The position numbers and the translations under genes were made by a program. The notes beneath the pieces are model-generated. The model was given only the letters and a program-made list of their open reading frames with translations. It did no database searches and was not told the DNA's origin. From positions 4,340,001 to 4,404,000 of the forward strand of contig NC_020520.1 in the NCBI RefSeq assembly GCF_000348785.1: a stretch of 64,000 nucleotides of DNA, in the 5' to 3' direction. Positions 7,530 to 16,002 of the stretch are shown piece after piece; positions within the stretch are counted from its first letter, which is position 1, and every line of letters starts with the position of its first letter. The DNA is from Ilumatobacter coccineus YM16-304 (GTDB taxonomy: Bacteria; Actinomycetota; Acidimicrobiia; Acidimicrobiales; Ilumatobacteraceae).

Positions 7530-7811
7530 TCAGTGGGCGCGAAGGCGTCCCCTCGGGCGGTGCGTGGTCATCAGCGCCACGATCGATCCGAAGCCGAAGG
7601 CGATGAACCCTCCGGCGAGCAGCAGTTGCGTGTCGGCCGCCATCGGGTCGATCGCCGTGGTGGCGGCGACGCCGGCCGCGGGAACGGCGAGGAGTCCGAG
7701 TGCTGCGAACAGCCGCACGGGTCGCAGACCCGTCGTCGACGGCGGGGCGTGACGGATGGTGTCCGCCGGTGCAATGGTCGTCGGGATGATCGGCTGTGGT
7801 GCGGTGTGCAT
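7530..7811 (-). CDS. Small two-helix membrane protein upstream of whiB copy B
   Basis: A 93-aa protein starting MHTAPQPIIPTTIAPADT. Two hydrophobic helices are visible, LFAALGLLAVPAAGVAA and LLLAGGFIAFGFGSIVALM, separated by a short polar loop; the tail HRPRGRLRAH is basic. AGGAG lies six bases before the ATG at 7811, which picks this start. It is the first gene of the probable transcript into whiB copy B. Function unknown; a small membrane protein beside a stress regulator could be a sensor or a target, but nothing in the sequence shows which. Confidence 0.6.
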   Translation of the reverse strand: MHTAPQPIIPTTIAPADTIRHAPPSTTGLRPVRLFAALGLLAVPAAGVAATTAIDPMAADTQLLLAGGFIAFGFGSIVALMTTHRPRGRLRAH

Positions 7812-7848
7812 GGGATGCTCCTGGTCGTGGTTCGCGTTGTCGCTCACC

Positions 7849-7894
7849 GTGCAAGAGCGGGCACCAGGTCGGGTCTTGCACTTTCTTGAAGAAA
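7849..7894. promoter_or_regulatory. Candidate operator region upstream of the small-protein/whiB transcript
   Basis: GTGCAAGA (7849-7856) and TCTTGCAC (7874-7881) form an 8-bp inverted repeat with 17 bases between. Directly beside it TTTCTT-G-AAGAAA (7882-7894) is an exact palindrome in an AT-rich patch. The region lies 38-83 bp before the start at 7811 and 41-86 bp before the divergent glycosyltransferase gene. WhiB7 proteins act at AT-rich sequence beside -35 boxes, so autoregulation is possible. Confidence 0.35.
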
Positions 7895-7934
7895 ATTCCC
7901 CGGGCGACCAGAGTGAGATGATGCAGACTGCGAC

Positions 7935-9044
7935 ATGGCGACTCGAGCGGTGATCGGGTTCGACATCGCCGGGGTCGGCCACGACCCGGCCGAGCTGGTG
8001 ATCTTCGCCATCGGGTGGGCGCTCGGCTGGCTGCTGCTCTGGCACGCTCGTCCGCTGCCGCACCGCCCGCCGACCACCAGCCGGACCCCGGTGGCGGTCG
8101 TCATCCCCGCCCGCAATGAAGCGCACGCCCTCCCCCACCTGCTCCGGCCGTTGGTCGCGCAGCGACGTGCGGGCGACGAGATCATCGTGGTCGACGACGA
8201 CTCCGACGACGGGACGGCCCGCGTGGCCCGAGCGTTCGACGTCGACGTGATCAGCGCTCCGCCGCTTCCCGACGGCTGGTTGGGCAAGCCGAACGCCTGC
8301 TCGGCCGGGGCTCGTCACGCAACGGCCGACACGCTCGTGTTCCTCGACGCCGACGTACAACCGTCCGCGACGTTGCTCGACGACCTCGCCGCCGCCGTCG
8401 ACGAGGAGCCCGACTCGCTCGTGTCGATGCAGCCGTGGCATCGGATGCACACCGTCGGCGAGCAGCCGAGTCTGCTGTGCAACGTCACGGCATTGATGGG
8501 GAGCGGAGCGTTCACCCCGTTGGGTTCTCGAGCGGCGGCGACCGTGGCGTTCGGGCCGGTGATCGCCGTGAGCAGAGCGGCGTACGAATCCGCCGGCGGA
8601 CACGCCGACCCGACGGTGCGCGCCATGCACACCGAAGACATCGGGCTCGCACGAGCGGTCGGGCGTTCACGCCTCTTCGTGGGCCGACCGGAGGGCACGA
8701 CGTTTCGCATGTATCCGGCCGGGTTCCGCGAGCTCGTCAGCGGCTGGAGCCGCAGCATCGCCACGGGCGCGCGGTTCACACCGTGGTGGATCGGCCTCGC
8801 AACCGCCGCCTGGGTCTGGTCGTTGGCCGGCGGCTGGATCGCCGCGCCGCTCGTGTACCCGCTGAGCGCCGCCCAGGTCTGGGTGCTCGGACGTCGCGCC
8901 GGAACCACACATCCGGTCGCGGCGCTGTTCTATCCGCTCCTCGTGGTGGTGTTCGTGGCGATCTTCGTACGGAGTGCCGTGATGGTCGTGTTTCGTCGCG
9001 ATGTCGGCTGGAAGGGTCGACGGGTCAGCGCACGAACCGACTGA
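7935..9044 (+). CDS. Membrane-bound family 2 glycosyltransferase (CrtQ/CruC-like)
   Basis: Predicted glycosyltransferase of 369 aa. One membrane segment at about 22-36 precedes a GT-A domain: VAVVIPARNEAHAL, the nucleotide-sugar site VVDDDSDDG, the metal site FLDADVQPS, and the acceptor-side HTEDIGLARAVGR. Two or three membrane helices close the protein (WWIGLATAAWVWSLAGGW and a stretch near the end). This domain order is typical of transferases acting on carotenoids or other polyprenoid/lipid acceptors, such as CrtQ or CruC. A CrtZ-like hydroxylase occurs at 32 kb, but no other carotenoid gene is adjacent. The following CopC-like gene starts 12 bases after its stop. Confidence 0.75.
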   Translation: MATRAVIGFDIAGVGHDPAELVIFAIGWALGWLLLWHARPLPHRPPTTSRTPVAVVIPARNEAHALPHLLRPLVAQRRAGDEIIVVDDDSDDGTARVARAFDVDVISAPPLPDGWLGKPNACSAGARHATADTLVFLDADVQPSATLLDDLAAAVDEEPDSLVSMQPWHRMHTVGEQPSLLCNVTALMGSGAFTPLGSRAAATVAFGPVIAVSRAAYESAGGHADPTVRAMHTEDIGLARAVGRSRLFVGRPEGTTFRMYPAGFRELVSGWSRSIATGARFTPWWIGLATAAWVWSLAGGWIAAPLVYPLSAAQVWVLGRRAGTTHPVAALFYPLLVVVFVAIFVRSAVMVVFRRDVGWKGRRVSARTD

Positions 9045-9056
9045 TTGAATGGGGGT

Positions 9057-9965
9057 ATGGCCTCCCGCTCCGCGCGAACCGACCGCCCGACGGTGTTTCG
9101 ACGATGGCGGATGCTCGTGATCGCCGCCGTCACCGCCGCTGCGTCGTCGCTCGCGCTCGCTGCGCCCGCTGCCGCGCACGACGACATCGCGAGCTCGGTG
9201 CCGGCCGACCGATCGGTGATCGACGCACCGATCTCGAGCGCCGAGATCGACTTCGGTGAGGTCATCGGCGACAGCGTCGAGCTGTTCCTCACCTACGACC
9301 CCGGTGACGGTTCGACGGTCGACGTCGGCGGCGAAACGACCAAGACGGGCGACACGACCGCCCGAGTCGACTTCCCCGAACTCACCGTCGAGGGCACGTA
9401 TTTTCTCCGTTACCTCGCGCCCGTGCCGTCCGACGGCCACGTGATGGTCGGTGCCATCTCGTTCACGTGGGGTGCCCCGACGGCGATCGACGAAGGCAAC
9501 GACGACGTCCGCTTCTCGTCGCCGCGTTCTCGTGAACGCATCGACGAGCCGATCACGTTCGCCGAACTCGAGTTCGACTTCGACATCGACGACGACATCC
9601 AACTCGACCTGGTGTACGACCGCGGTGACGGCGAGAACTTCGACGAGTTGGGTGGCACGACCACCAAGACCGGGCCGAGCGGGGCACGCCTCGACTTCGA
9701 CCTGCTCGAAGACGAGGGGACGTACTTCATCCGCTACACCGGCACGGCCACGGCCAGCGGTGGCGAAGTGCGCGGCGCCACGTCGTTCACCTACGGCGAT
9801 CCGTCGTCGAGCGATTCGGGGTTCCCGGTGCTTCCCTTCGCCCTCGCCGCTGCGCTGATCCTGGGCGCCGGGGCCTGGTTCTCACTGCGCCGTGCGAACA
9901 CCGCCGACGACGAAATCGACGACGACGACACGCACGCCGACGACGACGAACTCACCCCTGCCTGA
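9057..9965 (+). CDS. Secreted CopC-like copper-binding protein with two repeats
   Basis: Protein of 302 aa: signal peptide ending near APAAAHDD, two beta-sandwich units, one C-terminal membrane helix (LPFALAAALILGAGAWFSL) and an acidic tail rich in Asp. The first unit (PADRSVIDAPISSAEIDFGEV and SDGHVMVGAISFTWG) matches CopC, including the histidine just after the signal peptide that binds copper. The second (SPRSRERIDEPITFAELEFDF onward) is a diverged repeat without those histidines. Role inferred: extracytoplasmic copper handling. The ATG at 9057 is favoured over an in-frame TTG at 9045 and has GGGGGT just before it. Confidence 0.65.
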   Translation: MASRSARTDRPTVFRRWRMLVIAAVTAAASSLALAAPAAAHDDIASSVPADRSVIDAPISSAEIDFGEVIGDSVELFLTYDPGDGSTVDVGGETTKTGDTTARVDFPELTVEGTYFLRYLAPVPSDGHVMVGAISFTWGAPTAIDEGNDDVRFSSPRSRERIDEPITFAELEFDFDIDDDIQLDLVYDRGDGENFDELGGTTTKTGPSGARLDFDLLEDEGTYFIRYTGTATASGGEVRGATSFTYGDPSSSDSGFPVLPFALAAALILGAGAWFSLRRANTADDEIDDDDTHADDDELTPA

Positions 9966-10039
9966 CCCCACGTCTCGGTGGAGCGCCGGCGACGCTCCTC
10001 GCGGCGCAGCGAGCGACCCGCCCGACGCTCAGACCACGG

Positions 10040-11017
10040 TCAGGCGACGCTCACCAGGATCTTGCCGACGTTGCGGTTGGCCTCCATGTGGCGATGCGCG
10101 TCGGCGATGTCGTCGAGGGCGTAGCGCGAGTCGATCACCGGAACGAGCGCCCCGGATTCGACGAGCGGGATGATCTCACTGATGAAGCGCTGGCACAGCG
10201 ACAGCTTGCGCTCGAGCGGCCGGGCGCGCAGGGTGGTTCCGGTCCAGGTGATGCGCTTCATCAGCAGCAACCCCATGTTGACCGGCGCTGAGCCGCCGCC
10301 CATGAGCCCCACCTGGATGATGCTGCCGTCCATCGCCACGGCGCGGAAGTTGCGGTCGGCTTCGTCACCACCCACCACGTCGAGGATCACGTCGACCCCC
10401 TGCGGAACCTCGGCCTTGAGTGCGCCGAGCCAGTCGGCCGGGCTGCGTTCGAGGACGAGGTCGGCGCCGAGTTCGCGACACGCGTCGGCCTTGCCCGCCG
10501 AGCAGGTGACGGCGATCCGCGCGCCGATCGCCTTGGCGATCTGGATGCCCGCCGTGCCGACGCCCGAGGCACCGGCGTGGACCAGTGCCCACCGACCGCT
10601 CGTGAGTCCGCCCTGGACGACGAGTGCGTCCCAGGCGGTGAGGAACACTTCCGGGATGGCCGCGGCATCGGCCGTGTCGATGTTGGACGGGATCGGCAAT
10701 GCCTGACGGGCGTGCGTCACGACCTTCTCGGCGTAACAGCCGCCGGACTCGATGCCCATCACCCGGTCGCCGATCTTCCACTCGGTGACGTCGGCGCCGA
10801 TCGCGGCGACGGTGCCCGCGTACTCGAGTCCGGGGATCTCGACCGCCGGGTTGCGCGGATCGGCGTAGCCGCCCATGCGCTGCAGCGTGTCGGCGCGGTT
10901 CAGCGCCGTGTAGGCGACGTCGACCAGGATCTGGTCGGGACCGGGAGTCGGTTCGTCGACGTTCTCGATCGTGAGGACCTCGGGTCCTCCGTGTTCGTGC
11001 AGTACCACAGCTCGCAT
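10040..11017 (-). CDS. NAD(P)H:quinone oxidoreductase, zinc-less MDR family
   Basis: Medium-chain dehydrogenase/reductase of 325 aa, closest by motif to PIG3/QOR-type quinone reductases. The N-terminal domain is GroES-like (MRAVVLHEHGGPEVLTIE, LNRADTLQRMGGY), and the nucleotide site is HAGASGVGTAGIQIAKAIGA near residues 147-166. The catalytic zinc cysteines of alcohol dehydrogenases are missing. The ATG at 11017 lies six bases after TAGGTT (minus strand, 11024-11029), so the mRNA is probably leaderless. No operon partner is evident. Confidence 0.85.
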   Translation of the reverse strand: MRAVVLHEHGGPEVLTIENVDEPTPGPDQILVDVAYTALNRADTLQRMGGYADPRNPAVEIPGLEYAGTVAAIGADVTEWKIGDRVMGIESGGCYAEKVVTHARQALPIPSNIDTADAAAIPEVFLTAWDALVVQGGLTSGRWALVHAGASGVGTAGIQIAKAIGARIAVTCSAGKADACRELGADLVLERSPADWLGALKAEVPQGVDVILDVVGGDEADRNFRAVAMDGSIIQVGLMGGGSAPVNMGLLLMKRITWTGTTLRARPLERKLSLCQRFISEIIPLVESGALVPVIDSRYALDDIADAHRHMEANRNVGKILVSVA

Positions 11018-11056
11018 GGCTCGAACCTACTGCGGCGAAGGCGTGTGGTGGGCGCT

Positions 11057-11094
11057 GGGGTTCGGGTCCGGAACCTCATACGCACCCGAACCCC
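11057..11094. terminator. Hairpin downstream of the lipoprotein gene
   Basis: GGGGTTCGGGT (11057-11067) pairs exactly with ACCCGAACCCC (11084-11094) around 16 bases. It lies between the stop of the HExxH lipoprotein gene and the start of the oxidoreductase, both on the minus strand. No T-run follows, so termination is only likely. Confidence 0.4.
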
Positions 11095-11158
11095 AACACC
11101 CCGCAACGTATCCATCGCGCGTCGGCGCGAACCGGGAATTACCTGCGCAGCCGTGTCG

Positions 11159-12079
11159 TCAGTCGGTGACGAGCGCGGTCACCTGATCGAACAGCGCCTG
11201 ATCGGGGGCTCCGGCGTCGACCAGAGTTCGCGGAATGTGCGGCGTCTCGGTGTCGGCGGTCCAGAGGGCGACGAGCACTTCGGCGAAGTCTTCGCTCGGC
11301 TGGTCGCCCCACGTGTCGAGGCGGTGCGTGCCGGGGGAACGCCACGGCGTGGCGGGATCGACGCCGCGAGCCTCGAGATAGGCGACACGTTCGTCGGCGG
11401 TCATGCGCTCGGCGTCGACCACGTGTCCCCACTCGTGGAGAATCGTCACGACGTACTCGTCGACCGTCCGGCCACGGTTGGCGTAGACGGTGATGGTCTT
11501 CGAGTCGACGTCGGTGCTGCCGCCGGTGCCGCTGAACGGGCCTGCGACCTCGATCGACCACTCGGGAAACAGCGCCTCGCCGTCGAAGATCGCTGCGGCG
11601 AGCGGCCGAGCCTCGGCGATCTTGGCCTCGACCTCGGCCGACGTCTCGGCGTCGGGGGCGAGCGTGTACACCCGCGAGCAGACGTCTCGTACGCACACGG
11701 TGTGCGCTCCTTCGTCGGCGATCGTCACGCGCACCGTGAACACGCCATCGGCGTCGACCGTGAACGATTCGGGCGTCACCAGGACGTCGTCGACGGTGAC
11801 GGCGTCGGTCGACGCGGCGCCGGTGCCGATGATCTCGGCGGTGGCGTTCTCCGGGCTCCACGCTCTGGCGATCTCGACCGGTTCGACGACCGGCGGCGCC
11901 GCGGTGGTGGCCGGGACGACGAGGATCGTGGTGGTGGTCGTGGCCGGCTCGACGACATCGTCGACGAAGATCGGCTGCTCGCTCCCGCCGCAACCCGCAG
12001 CGATTGCAGTGGCGCCGATTGCGAGCGCGAAGCGAGCGGCTCTGCGGGCGACCGAGTGTCGCTGCAACACGCTCGCCAT
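11159..12079 (-). CDS. Secreted lipoprotein with HExxH metallopeptidase motif
   Basis: Lipoprotein of 306 aa. A basic N-terminus (SVLQRHSVARRAARF) and hydrophobic core lead to the lipobox IAAGCGGSEQ. A Thr/Pro linker (ATTTTTILVVPATTAAPP) follows, then an Ig-like beta region (about 80-160). The C-terminal half contains VTILHEWGHVVDAERM, a zinc-peptidase HExxH, with Glu in SEDFAEVLVALW as a possible third ligand. Inferred to be an outer-surface zinc peptidase of unknown substrate. It begins 8 bp after the orn stop, so the two may share a transcript. An in-frame GTG one codon upstream is an equal alternative start. Confidence 0.65.
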   Translation of the reverse strand: MASVLQRHSVARRAARFALAIGATAIAAGCGGSEQPIFVDDVVEPATTTTTILVVPATTAAPPVVEPVEIARAWSPENATAEIIGTGAASTDAVTVDDVLVTPESFTVDADGVFTVRVTIADEGAHTVCVRDVCSRVYTLAPDAETSAEVEAKIAEARPLAAAIFDGEALFPEWSIEVAGPFSGTGGSTDVDSKTITVYANRGRTVDEYVVTILHEWGHVVDAERMTADERVAYLEARGVDPATPWRSPGTHRLDTWGDQPSEDFAEVLVALWTADTETPHIPRTLVDAGAPDQALFDQVTALVTD

Positions 12080-12086
12080 CACACGG

Positions 12087-12677
12087 TCAGGCAGGTTCGT
12101 CGGACGATGCGGTTTCGGCGGACGAGGCGGCTTGATCGGCGTCGGCGGGGACGAAGACGTGCTCGCGGTAGTAGACCAGCTCGCGCACGGATTCGCGGAT
12201 GTCGTCGAGCGCACGATGTGAACCGTGGCCGTGCGGACGCGAATCGGCGACGGTCGGGTACCAACGCTTCACGAGTTCTTTCACGCTCGACACGTCGATC
12301 GACCGGTAGTGCAGGTACTCCTCGATCTCGGGGAGATACGCAGCGAGGAACCGGCGGTCGGTTCCGATCGAGTTGCCGCACAGCGGCACGCTGCGCGGTT
12401 CGGGAACGTGCTCCTTGATGAACGCGAGCGTCGCCGCTCCCGCTTCTTCGAGCGTGATCTCCGACTCCTTGATCTGCGTGAGCAGACCGGAGCGGGTGTG
12501 CATGTCGACCACGAACGGGTCCATCGCAGCCATCGCGGCTTCGGGAGCCTGCACGACCAGGTCGGGCCCTTCGGCCACGATGTTGAGATCGTCGTCGGTG
12601 ATCAACGTGGCGATCTCGACGATCACATCCGACGTGTGATCGAGTCCGGTCATTTCGAGGTCCATCCACACGAGCAT
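12087..12677 (-). CDS. orn: Oligoribonuclease
   Basis: DEDDh 3'-5' exonuclease of 196 aa that degrades 2-5-nt RNAs, including pGpG. Exo I is WMDLEMTGLDHTSD, Exo II lies around CGNSIGTDRRFLAAYLPEIEEYLHYRSIDVSS, and Exo III is GSHRALDDIRESVRELVYYRE. The tail (ADADQAASSAETASSDEPA) is acidic and not part of the fold. The ATG at 12677 is the start that gives the standard MLVWMDLEMTG; TACGAT on the minus strand (12687-12692) is a likely -10 box nine bases away. Confidence 0.95.
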   Translation of the reverse strand: MLVWMDLEMTGLDHTSDVIVEIATLITDDDLNIVAEGPDLVVQAPEAAMAAMDPFVVDMHTRSGLLTQIKESEITLEEAGAATLAFIKEHVPEPRSVPLCGNSIGTDRRFLAAYLPEIEEYLHYRSIDVSSVKELVKRWYPTVADSRPHGHGSHRALDDIRESVRELVYYREHVFVPADADQAASSAETASSDEPA

Positions 12678-12759
12678 GCGCCGTGCATCGTAGGCCGGTC
12701 TCTGCGCGGACGGGCAGCACCGTTGTTCGGTTCGCGTCGAGACGCGGCAAGATGTGCCG

Positions 12760-13362
12760 ATGTCGGAGTTCGCCGAGATCCTCGCCGCCCCCGGGGTGCG
12801 CGAGGTCTGCGAGCTGCGCGGGTCGATCGGCTTCATGGCGTACCACGGGGGCAACCTCGAGTGGCTGACCGACGTGATCGCCGAGCGAGCAGCCGAGCGT
12901 TCCGACGCGTCGTTGTATGCCGTCGTGCAACCGGACGGGATGCGCCAGCACCTCGCCTCCACCCGAGTTCGTCCCGCCGAATCCCCCGCGCTCGCCACGT
13001 TTCTCGACCACGTCGACATCGTCATCACGATCCACGGGTTCGGTCGGCGGGGCCTGTTCAGCTCGTTGCTGCTCGGCGGACAGAACCGCCCGTTCGCCGA
13101 ACACGTCGGTGATCGGCTTCGATCGCACCTGCCGAGTTACGACGTTCGCACCGACCTCGACTCGATCCCGAAGAAGCTGCGGGGGCTCCACGACGCCAAC
13201 CCTGTCAACCTGCCGACGCAGCAGGGTGTGCAGATCGAGCTGCCGCCTCGCGTGCGTGGGTCGAGCCCGATGTGGTGGGACTGGGAGAGCCCCGATCTCA
13301 CACCGCACACCGAGTGGCTCATCAACGCGCTCGCCGAGGCGGCGACCACCTGGCGCCCCTGA
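12760..13362 (+). CDS. Poly-gamma-glutamate hydrolase-like zinc protein
   Basis: Protein of 200 aa resembling the poly-gamma-glutamate hydrolase family (PghP, DUF867). Seen motifs: GFMAYHGGNLEWLTD, with a His and a Glu for zinc; IVITIHGFGRRG; SSLLLGGQNRPFAEHV; and NPVNLPTQQGVQIELPPRVRG near the C-terminus. Phage and bacterial members cleave poly-gamma-glutamate; the substrate here is not known. The ATG at 12760 follows CAAGAT (12748-12753) by six bases, so it is chosen over the GTG at 12754. The gene ends just before a family B palindrome and converges on the histidine kinase gene. Confidence 0.7.
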   Translation: MSEFAEILAAPGVREVCELRGSIGFMAYHGGNLEWLTDVIAERAAERSDASLYAVVQPDGMRQHLASTRVRPAESPALATFLDHVDIVITIHGFGRRGLFSSLLLGGQNRPFAEHVGDRLRSHLPSYDVRTDLDSIPKKLRGLHDANPVNLPTQQGVQIELPPRVRGSSPMWWDWESPDLTPHTEWLINALAEAATTWRP

Positions 13363-13399
13363 ACCTGGTGACTTCCATCCGGGATGGAGATAACCAGGT
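13363..13399. terminator. Palindrome between convergent genes (family B)
   Basis: Arms of 18 bases with the central core CCATCC-G-GGATGG. Two pairs are mismatched. It lies between the stops of the hydrolase-like gene and the histidine kinase gene. Nearly the same sequence recurs at 18673-18717 and 47193-47229. Confidence 0.6.
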
Positions 13400-13406
13400 C
13401 GGCGAG

Positions 13407-14486
13407 TCAGCTGGTGCGACGGCTCGGGATGCGGATCTCGACGATGCCGCCGGGTCCGTCGCCGAGCGAGATCGTGCCGTGGTGCGCCGTGACGATGCCC
13501 TTGGCGATCGACAGGCCGAGGCCGGCGGTTCCGGTGCGGATGTCGCGGGCTTCGTCGGCTCGTGCGAACGGCTCGAAGGCGTGGGCTCGGAACGCTTCGG
13601 GGAAGCCGCTGCCCTCGTCGATCACCCGCATCAGCGCGTGGCCGGCCGATTCGGTGACCTGGACGACCACGGTCGATTCGTCGGGAGCGTGGCGGATGGC
13701 GTTTTCGAGCAGGTTGCGGATGACGCGGCCGAACTGGGATCCGTCGGCGTCGGCCATCACTCGTGACTCCGCTTCGAGGAGCAGGGTCACGCCTCGTTGC
13801 ACCGCCAGCGGGCGCAACGTCTCCATCGCTTCGTCGACGAGTTCGTTCAAGTCGAGCCGCGTCGTGTCGAGATCCAGCGTGCCGCTGACGAGGCGGCTGT
13901 GGAGTTGCAGGTCGTCGACCAACGACGTGAGCGCGCGCACCTGACGCTCCATCCCCGACAGGTACATGTCGGGGTCGGGTGCGACCCCGTCACGAATCGC
14001 TTCGACCGCTGCTCGCAACGCCGCGAGGGGCGTGCGAAGGTCGTGCGAGATCGACGAGAGCATCAGCGACCGCTCGTACTCGATCGAGTCGAGTCGATCG
14101 ACCATGACGTCGAACATCTCGGCGGCTTCACCGAGTTCGTCGTTTCGCTGTACGCCGGTCCGAGCCGACAGGTCGCCGTCGGCGACGCGCATGGCGGCGT
14201 CGCAGATCCGTTTGGCGTCACGGGCGACGGGTCGGGCGAGGAGCATCGCCACCACCGCGGCGCCCATCACGGCGGGAATCAGTACCCACATCAACAGCCG
14301 CAGGTCGTGCTTGTTGATGAACATCGTCTGCGCGGCGATGGCGATCATCATGATCGCCACCCCGAGCACGGCCAGGGTCGCACCGAGGAACCGGCGACCG
14401 AGACGGTTCATGCCGTGGGCTTTGTGCCGGATGTCGGAGAGGTCGAGGGTGGGCGTCGCGACGGGATGTGCGTCGACGCCGGTCAC
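13407..14486 (-). CDS. Two-component sensor histidine kinase
   Basis: Membrane histidine kinase of 359 aa. Two helices (FLGATLAVLGVAIMMIAIAA and LRLLMWVLIPAVMGAAVVAML) flank a very short loop, so it has almost no outside sensor domain. A HAMP domain follows, then the H-box MLSSISHDLRTPLAAL, the N-box RVIRNLLENAIRHAP, and G-boxes around DEGSGFPEAF and GTAGLGLSIAKGIV. The GTG start at 14486 overlaps the stop of the response-regulator gene (GTGA), so the pair is translationally coupled. The signal is unknown; a short loop suggests sensing within or close to the membrane. Confidence 0.9.
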   Translation of the reverse strand: MTGVDAHPVATPTLDLSDIRHKAHGMNRLGRRFLGATLAVLGVAIMMIAIAAQTMFINKHDLRLLMWVLIPAVMGAAVVAMLLARPVARDAKRICDAAMRVADGDLSARTGVQRNDELGEAAEMFDVMVDRLDSIEYERSLMLSSISHDLRTPLAALRAAVEAIRDGVAPDPDMYLSGMERQVRALTSLVDDLQLHSRLVSGTLDLDTTRLDLNELVDEAMETLRPLAVQRGVTLLLEAESRVMADADGSQFGRVIRNLLENAIRHAPDESTVVVQVTESAGHALMRVIDEGSGFPEAFRAHAFEPFARADEARDIRTGTAGLGLSIAKGIVTAHHGTISLGDGPGGIVEIRIPSRRTS

Positions 14487-15172
14487 GGTTCGAACCGGTA
14501 GCCGACTCCCCACACCGTGGTGATCCAGCGTGGCTTCTCGGGGTCGGCTTCGATCTTGTTGCGGATGCGCCGGACGTGCACGGTGACGGTGGCGGGGTCC
14601 TGCCACTCGGGCGATGACTGCCAGACCTGCTCGAGCAGTTGGGCGCGCGAGAAGACCTGCCGCGGCGAGCTGGCGAGGAACGCGAGGACGTCGAACTCCT
14701 TGGGGGTCATGTCGACGATCTCGCCGTGGAGTTTGACCTCCCGGCTGAGCGGATCGACGAACAGCCCGTCGAACTCCAACGACTGTGGTGCGTTGGTGTC
14801 GCGCGCCGAGGAGCGACGCAGCACGCCGTTGACCCGAGCAGCGAGTTCGCGTGGTGAGAACGGTTTGACGACGTAGTCGTCGGCACCCAGTTCGAGTCCG
14901 GCGACTCGATCGGACTCCTCGGCGCGAGCGGTGAGCATGATGACGGGGATGTCGCTCGTCGATCGGACGCGGCGGAGGATGTCGAGTCCGTTGACTCCGG
15001 GAAGCATCATGTCGAGCACCACGAGGTCGGGGGGTTCTGCCTCGAGCAGTTCGAGGGCGGTGTGGCCGTCGGCGGCCTCGGCGACGTCGTGCCCGTCGCG
15101 GCGCAGGTACCCGACGACGACCTCGCGCACCGTGGGTTCGTCGTCAACGACCAAGACCTTTGTTCCCGTCAT
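14483..15172 (-). CDS. OmpR-family response regulator
   Basis: Response regulator of 229 aa paired with the kinase downstream. Receiver domain: KVLVVDDEPTVREVV with the acidic pocket, the phospho-acceptor Asp in LVVLDMMLPGVNGLD, and the Lys switch in DDYVVKPFSPREL. The C-terminal winged helix shows MTPKEFDVLAFLASSP, then VTVHVRRIRNKIEADPEKPRW and TVWGVGYRFEP. The ATG at 15172 is chosen because it leads straight into MTGTKVLVVDDEP; an in-frame ATG 48 bp upstream would only add a non-family extension. Confidence 0.92.
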   Translation of the reverse strand: MTGTKVLVVDDEPTVREVVVGYLRRDGHDVAEAADGHTALELLEAEPPDLVVLDMMLPGVNGLDILRRVRSTSDIPVIMLTARAEESDRVAGLELGADDYVVKPFSPRELAARVNGVLRRSSARDTNAPQSLEFDGLFVDPLSREVKLHGEIVDMTPKEFDVLAFLASSPRQVFSRAQLLEQVWQSSPEWQDPATVTVHVRRIRNKIEADPEKPRWITTVWGVGYRFEP

Positions 15173-15282
15173 GTGAGACAGCCTTGCGGGTCGCGGGTGG
15201 CCGTTCAACCATTCCGTCACCCTGTTTCGACATTGGTTTGATCGCGCCCCCGATGCTCGGCCGGCGATTCACTGCGTCGCAG

Positions 15283-15924
15283 TCAGGGTGCGAGTCGTTC
15301 GATGGTCCAGTGGCCGTCGTGGCGTCGGTACCGGATCCGGTCGTGGAGTCGGCTGGGTTGCCCTTGCCAGAACTCGAACTCCGTCGGGACGAGTCGCCAT
15401 CCTCCCCAGAACGGCGGACGTTCGACGTCGAGGTCGGCCCACCGTTCGTCGGCGACGATCACCCGTTCTTCGAGTGCCGAACGGTTGGCGATGACCTCGC
15501 TCTGAGGCGATGCCCAGGCGCCGAGTTGGCTGCCTCTCGGCCTCGACGCGAAGTACTCGTCGCTCTCGTGCTCGCCGACTCGCTCGACGGTGCCGCGCAC
15601 CCGTACCTGACGATGCAGATCGAGCCAGCCGAACACGGCTGACGCCGACGGGTGTGCGTCGAGTTGCCGGCTCTTGGCGCTCTCGTAGTTGGTGTAGAAC
15701 GCGAAGCCCCGCTCGTCGGCACCTCGAACCAGGACGATTCGGCCGTCGGGAACACCGTCGAGGCCGAGGGTCCCGAGCGTCATCGCGTTGGGTTCGGCCA
15801 CACCGGCGTCGAACGCCTCGGCGTGCCAACGGATCCACTGCTGCATCGGGTCGCCGCCGACGTCGGTGACGTCGAGCCCCTCGGCTTCGTACTGCACTCT
15901 GCGGTCGCGGATCGAGTCACTCAC
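15283..15924 (-). CDS. pdxH: Pyridoxamine 5'-phosphate oxidase
   Basis: FMN enzyme (213 aa) that oxidises pyridoxine or pyridoxamine phosphate to pyridoxal phosphate. Family motifs: AMTLGTLGLDGVPDGRIVLVRG, FAFYTNYESAKSRQLDAHP, RQVRVRGTVERV, SDEYFASRPRGSQLGAWASPQSEV as separate conserved stretches, and the C-terminal PSRLHDRIRYRR. The GTG at 15924 starts the protein as VSDSIRDRRVQYE, with the length usual for PdxH. It is a single gene, between the response regulator and a repeat-filled gap. A CDS upstream in the same direction (serS) ends after that gap. Confidence 0.93.
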   Translation of the reverse strand: MSDSIRDRRVQYEAEGLDVTDVGGDPMQQWIRWHAEAFDAGVAEPNAMTLGTLGLDGVPDGRIVLVRGADERGFAFYTNYESAKSRQLDAHPSASAVFGWLDLHRQVRVRGTVERVGEHESDEYFASRPRGSQLGAWASPQSEVIANRSALEERVIVADERWADLDVERPPFWGGWRLVPTEFEFWQGQPSRLHDRIRYRRHDGHWTIERLAP

Positions 15925-16002
15925 ACGGCGAGTCTGGCACTGTCGACCGTCTCCCGTCACCCCGGTTCAACCGACGCAGCCGGCGGCGACGCGAACCGCC
16001 CG

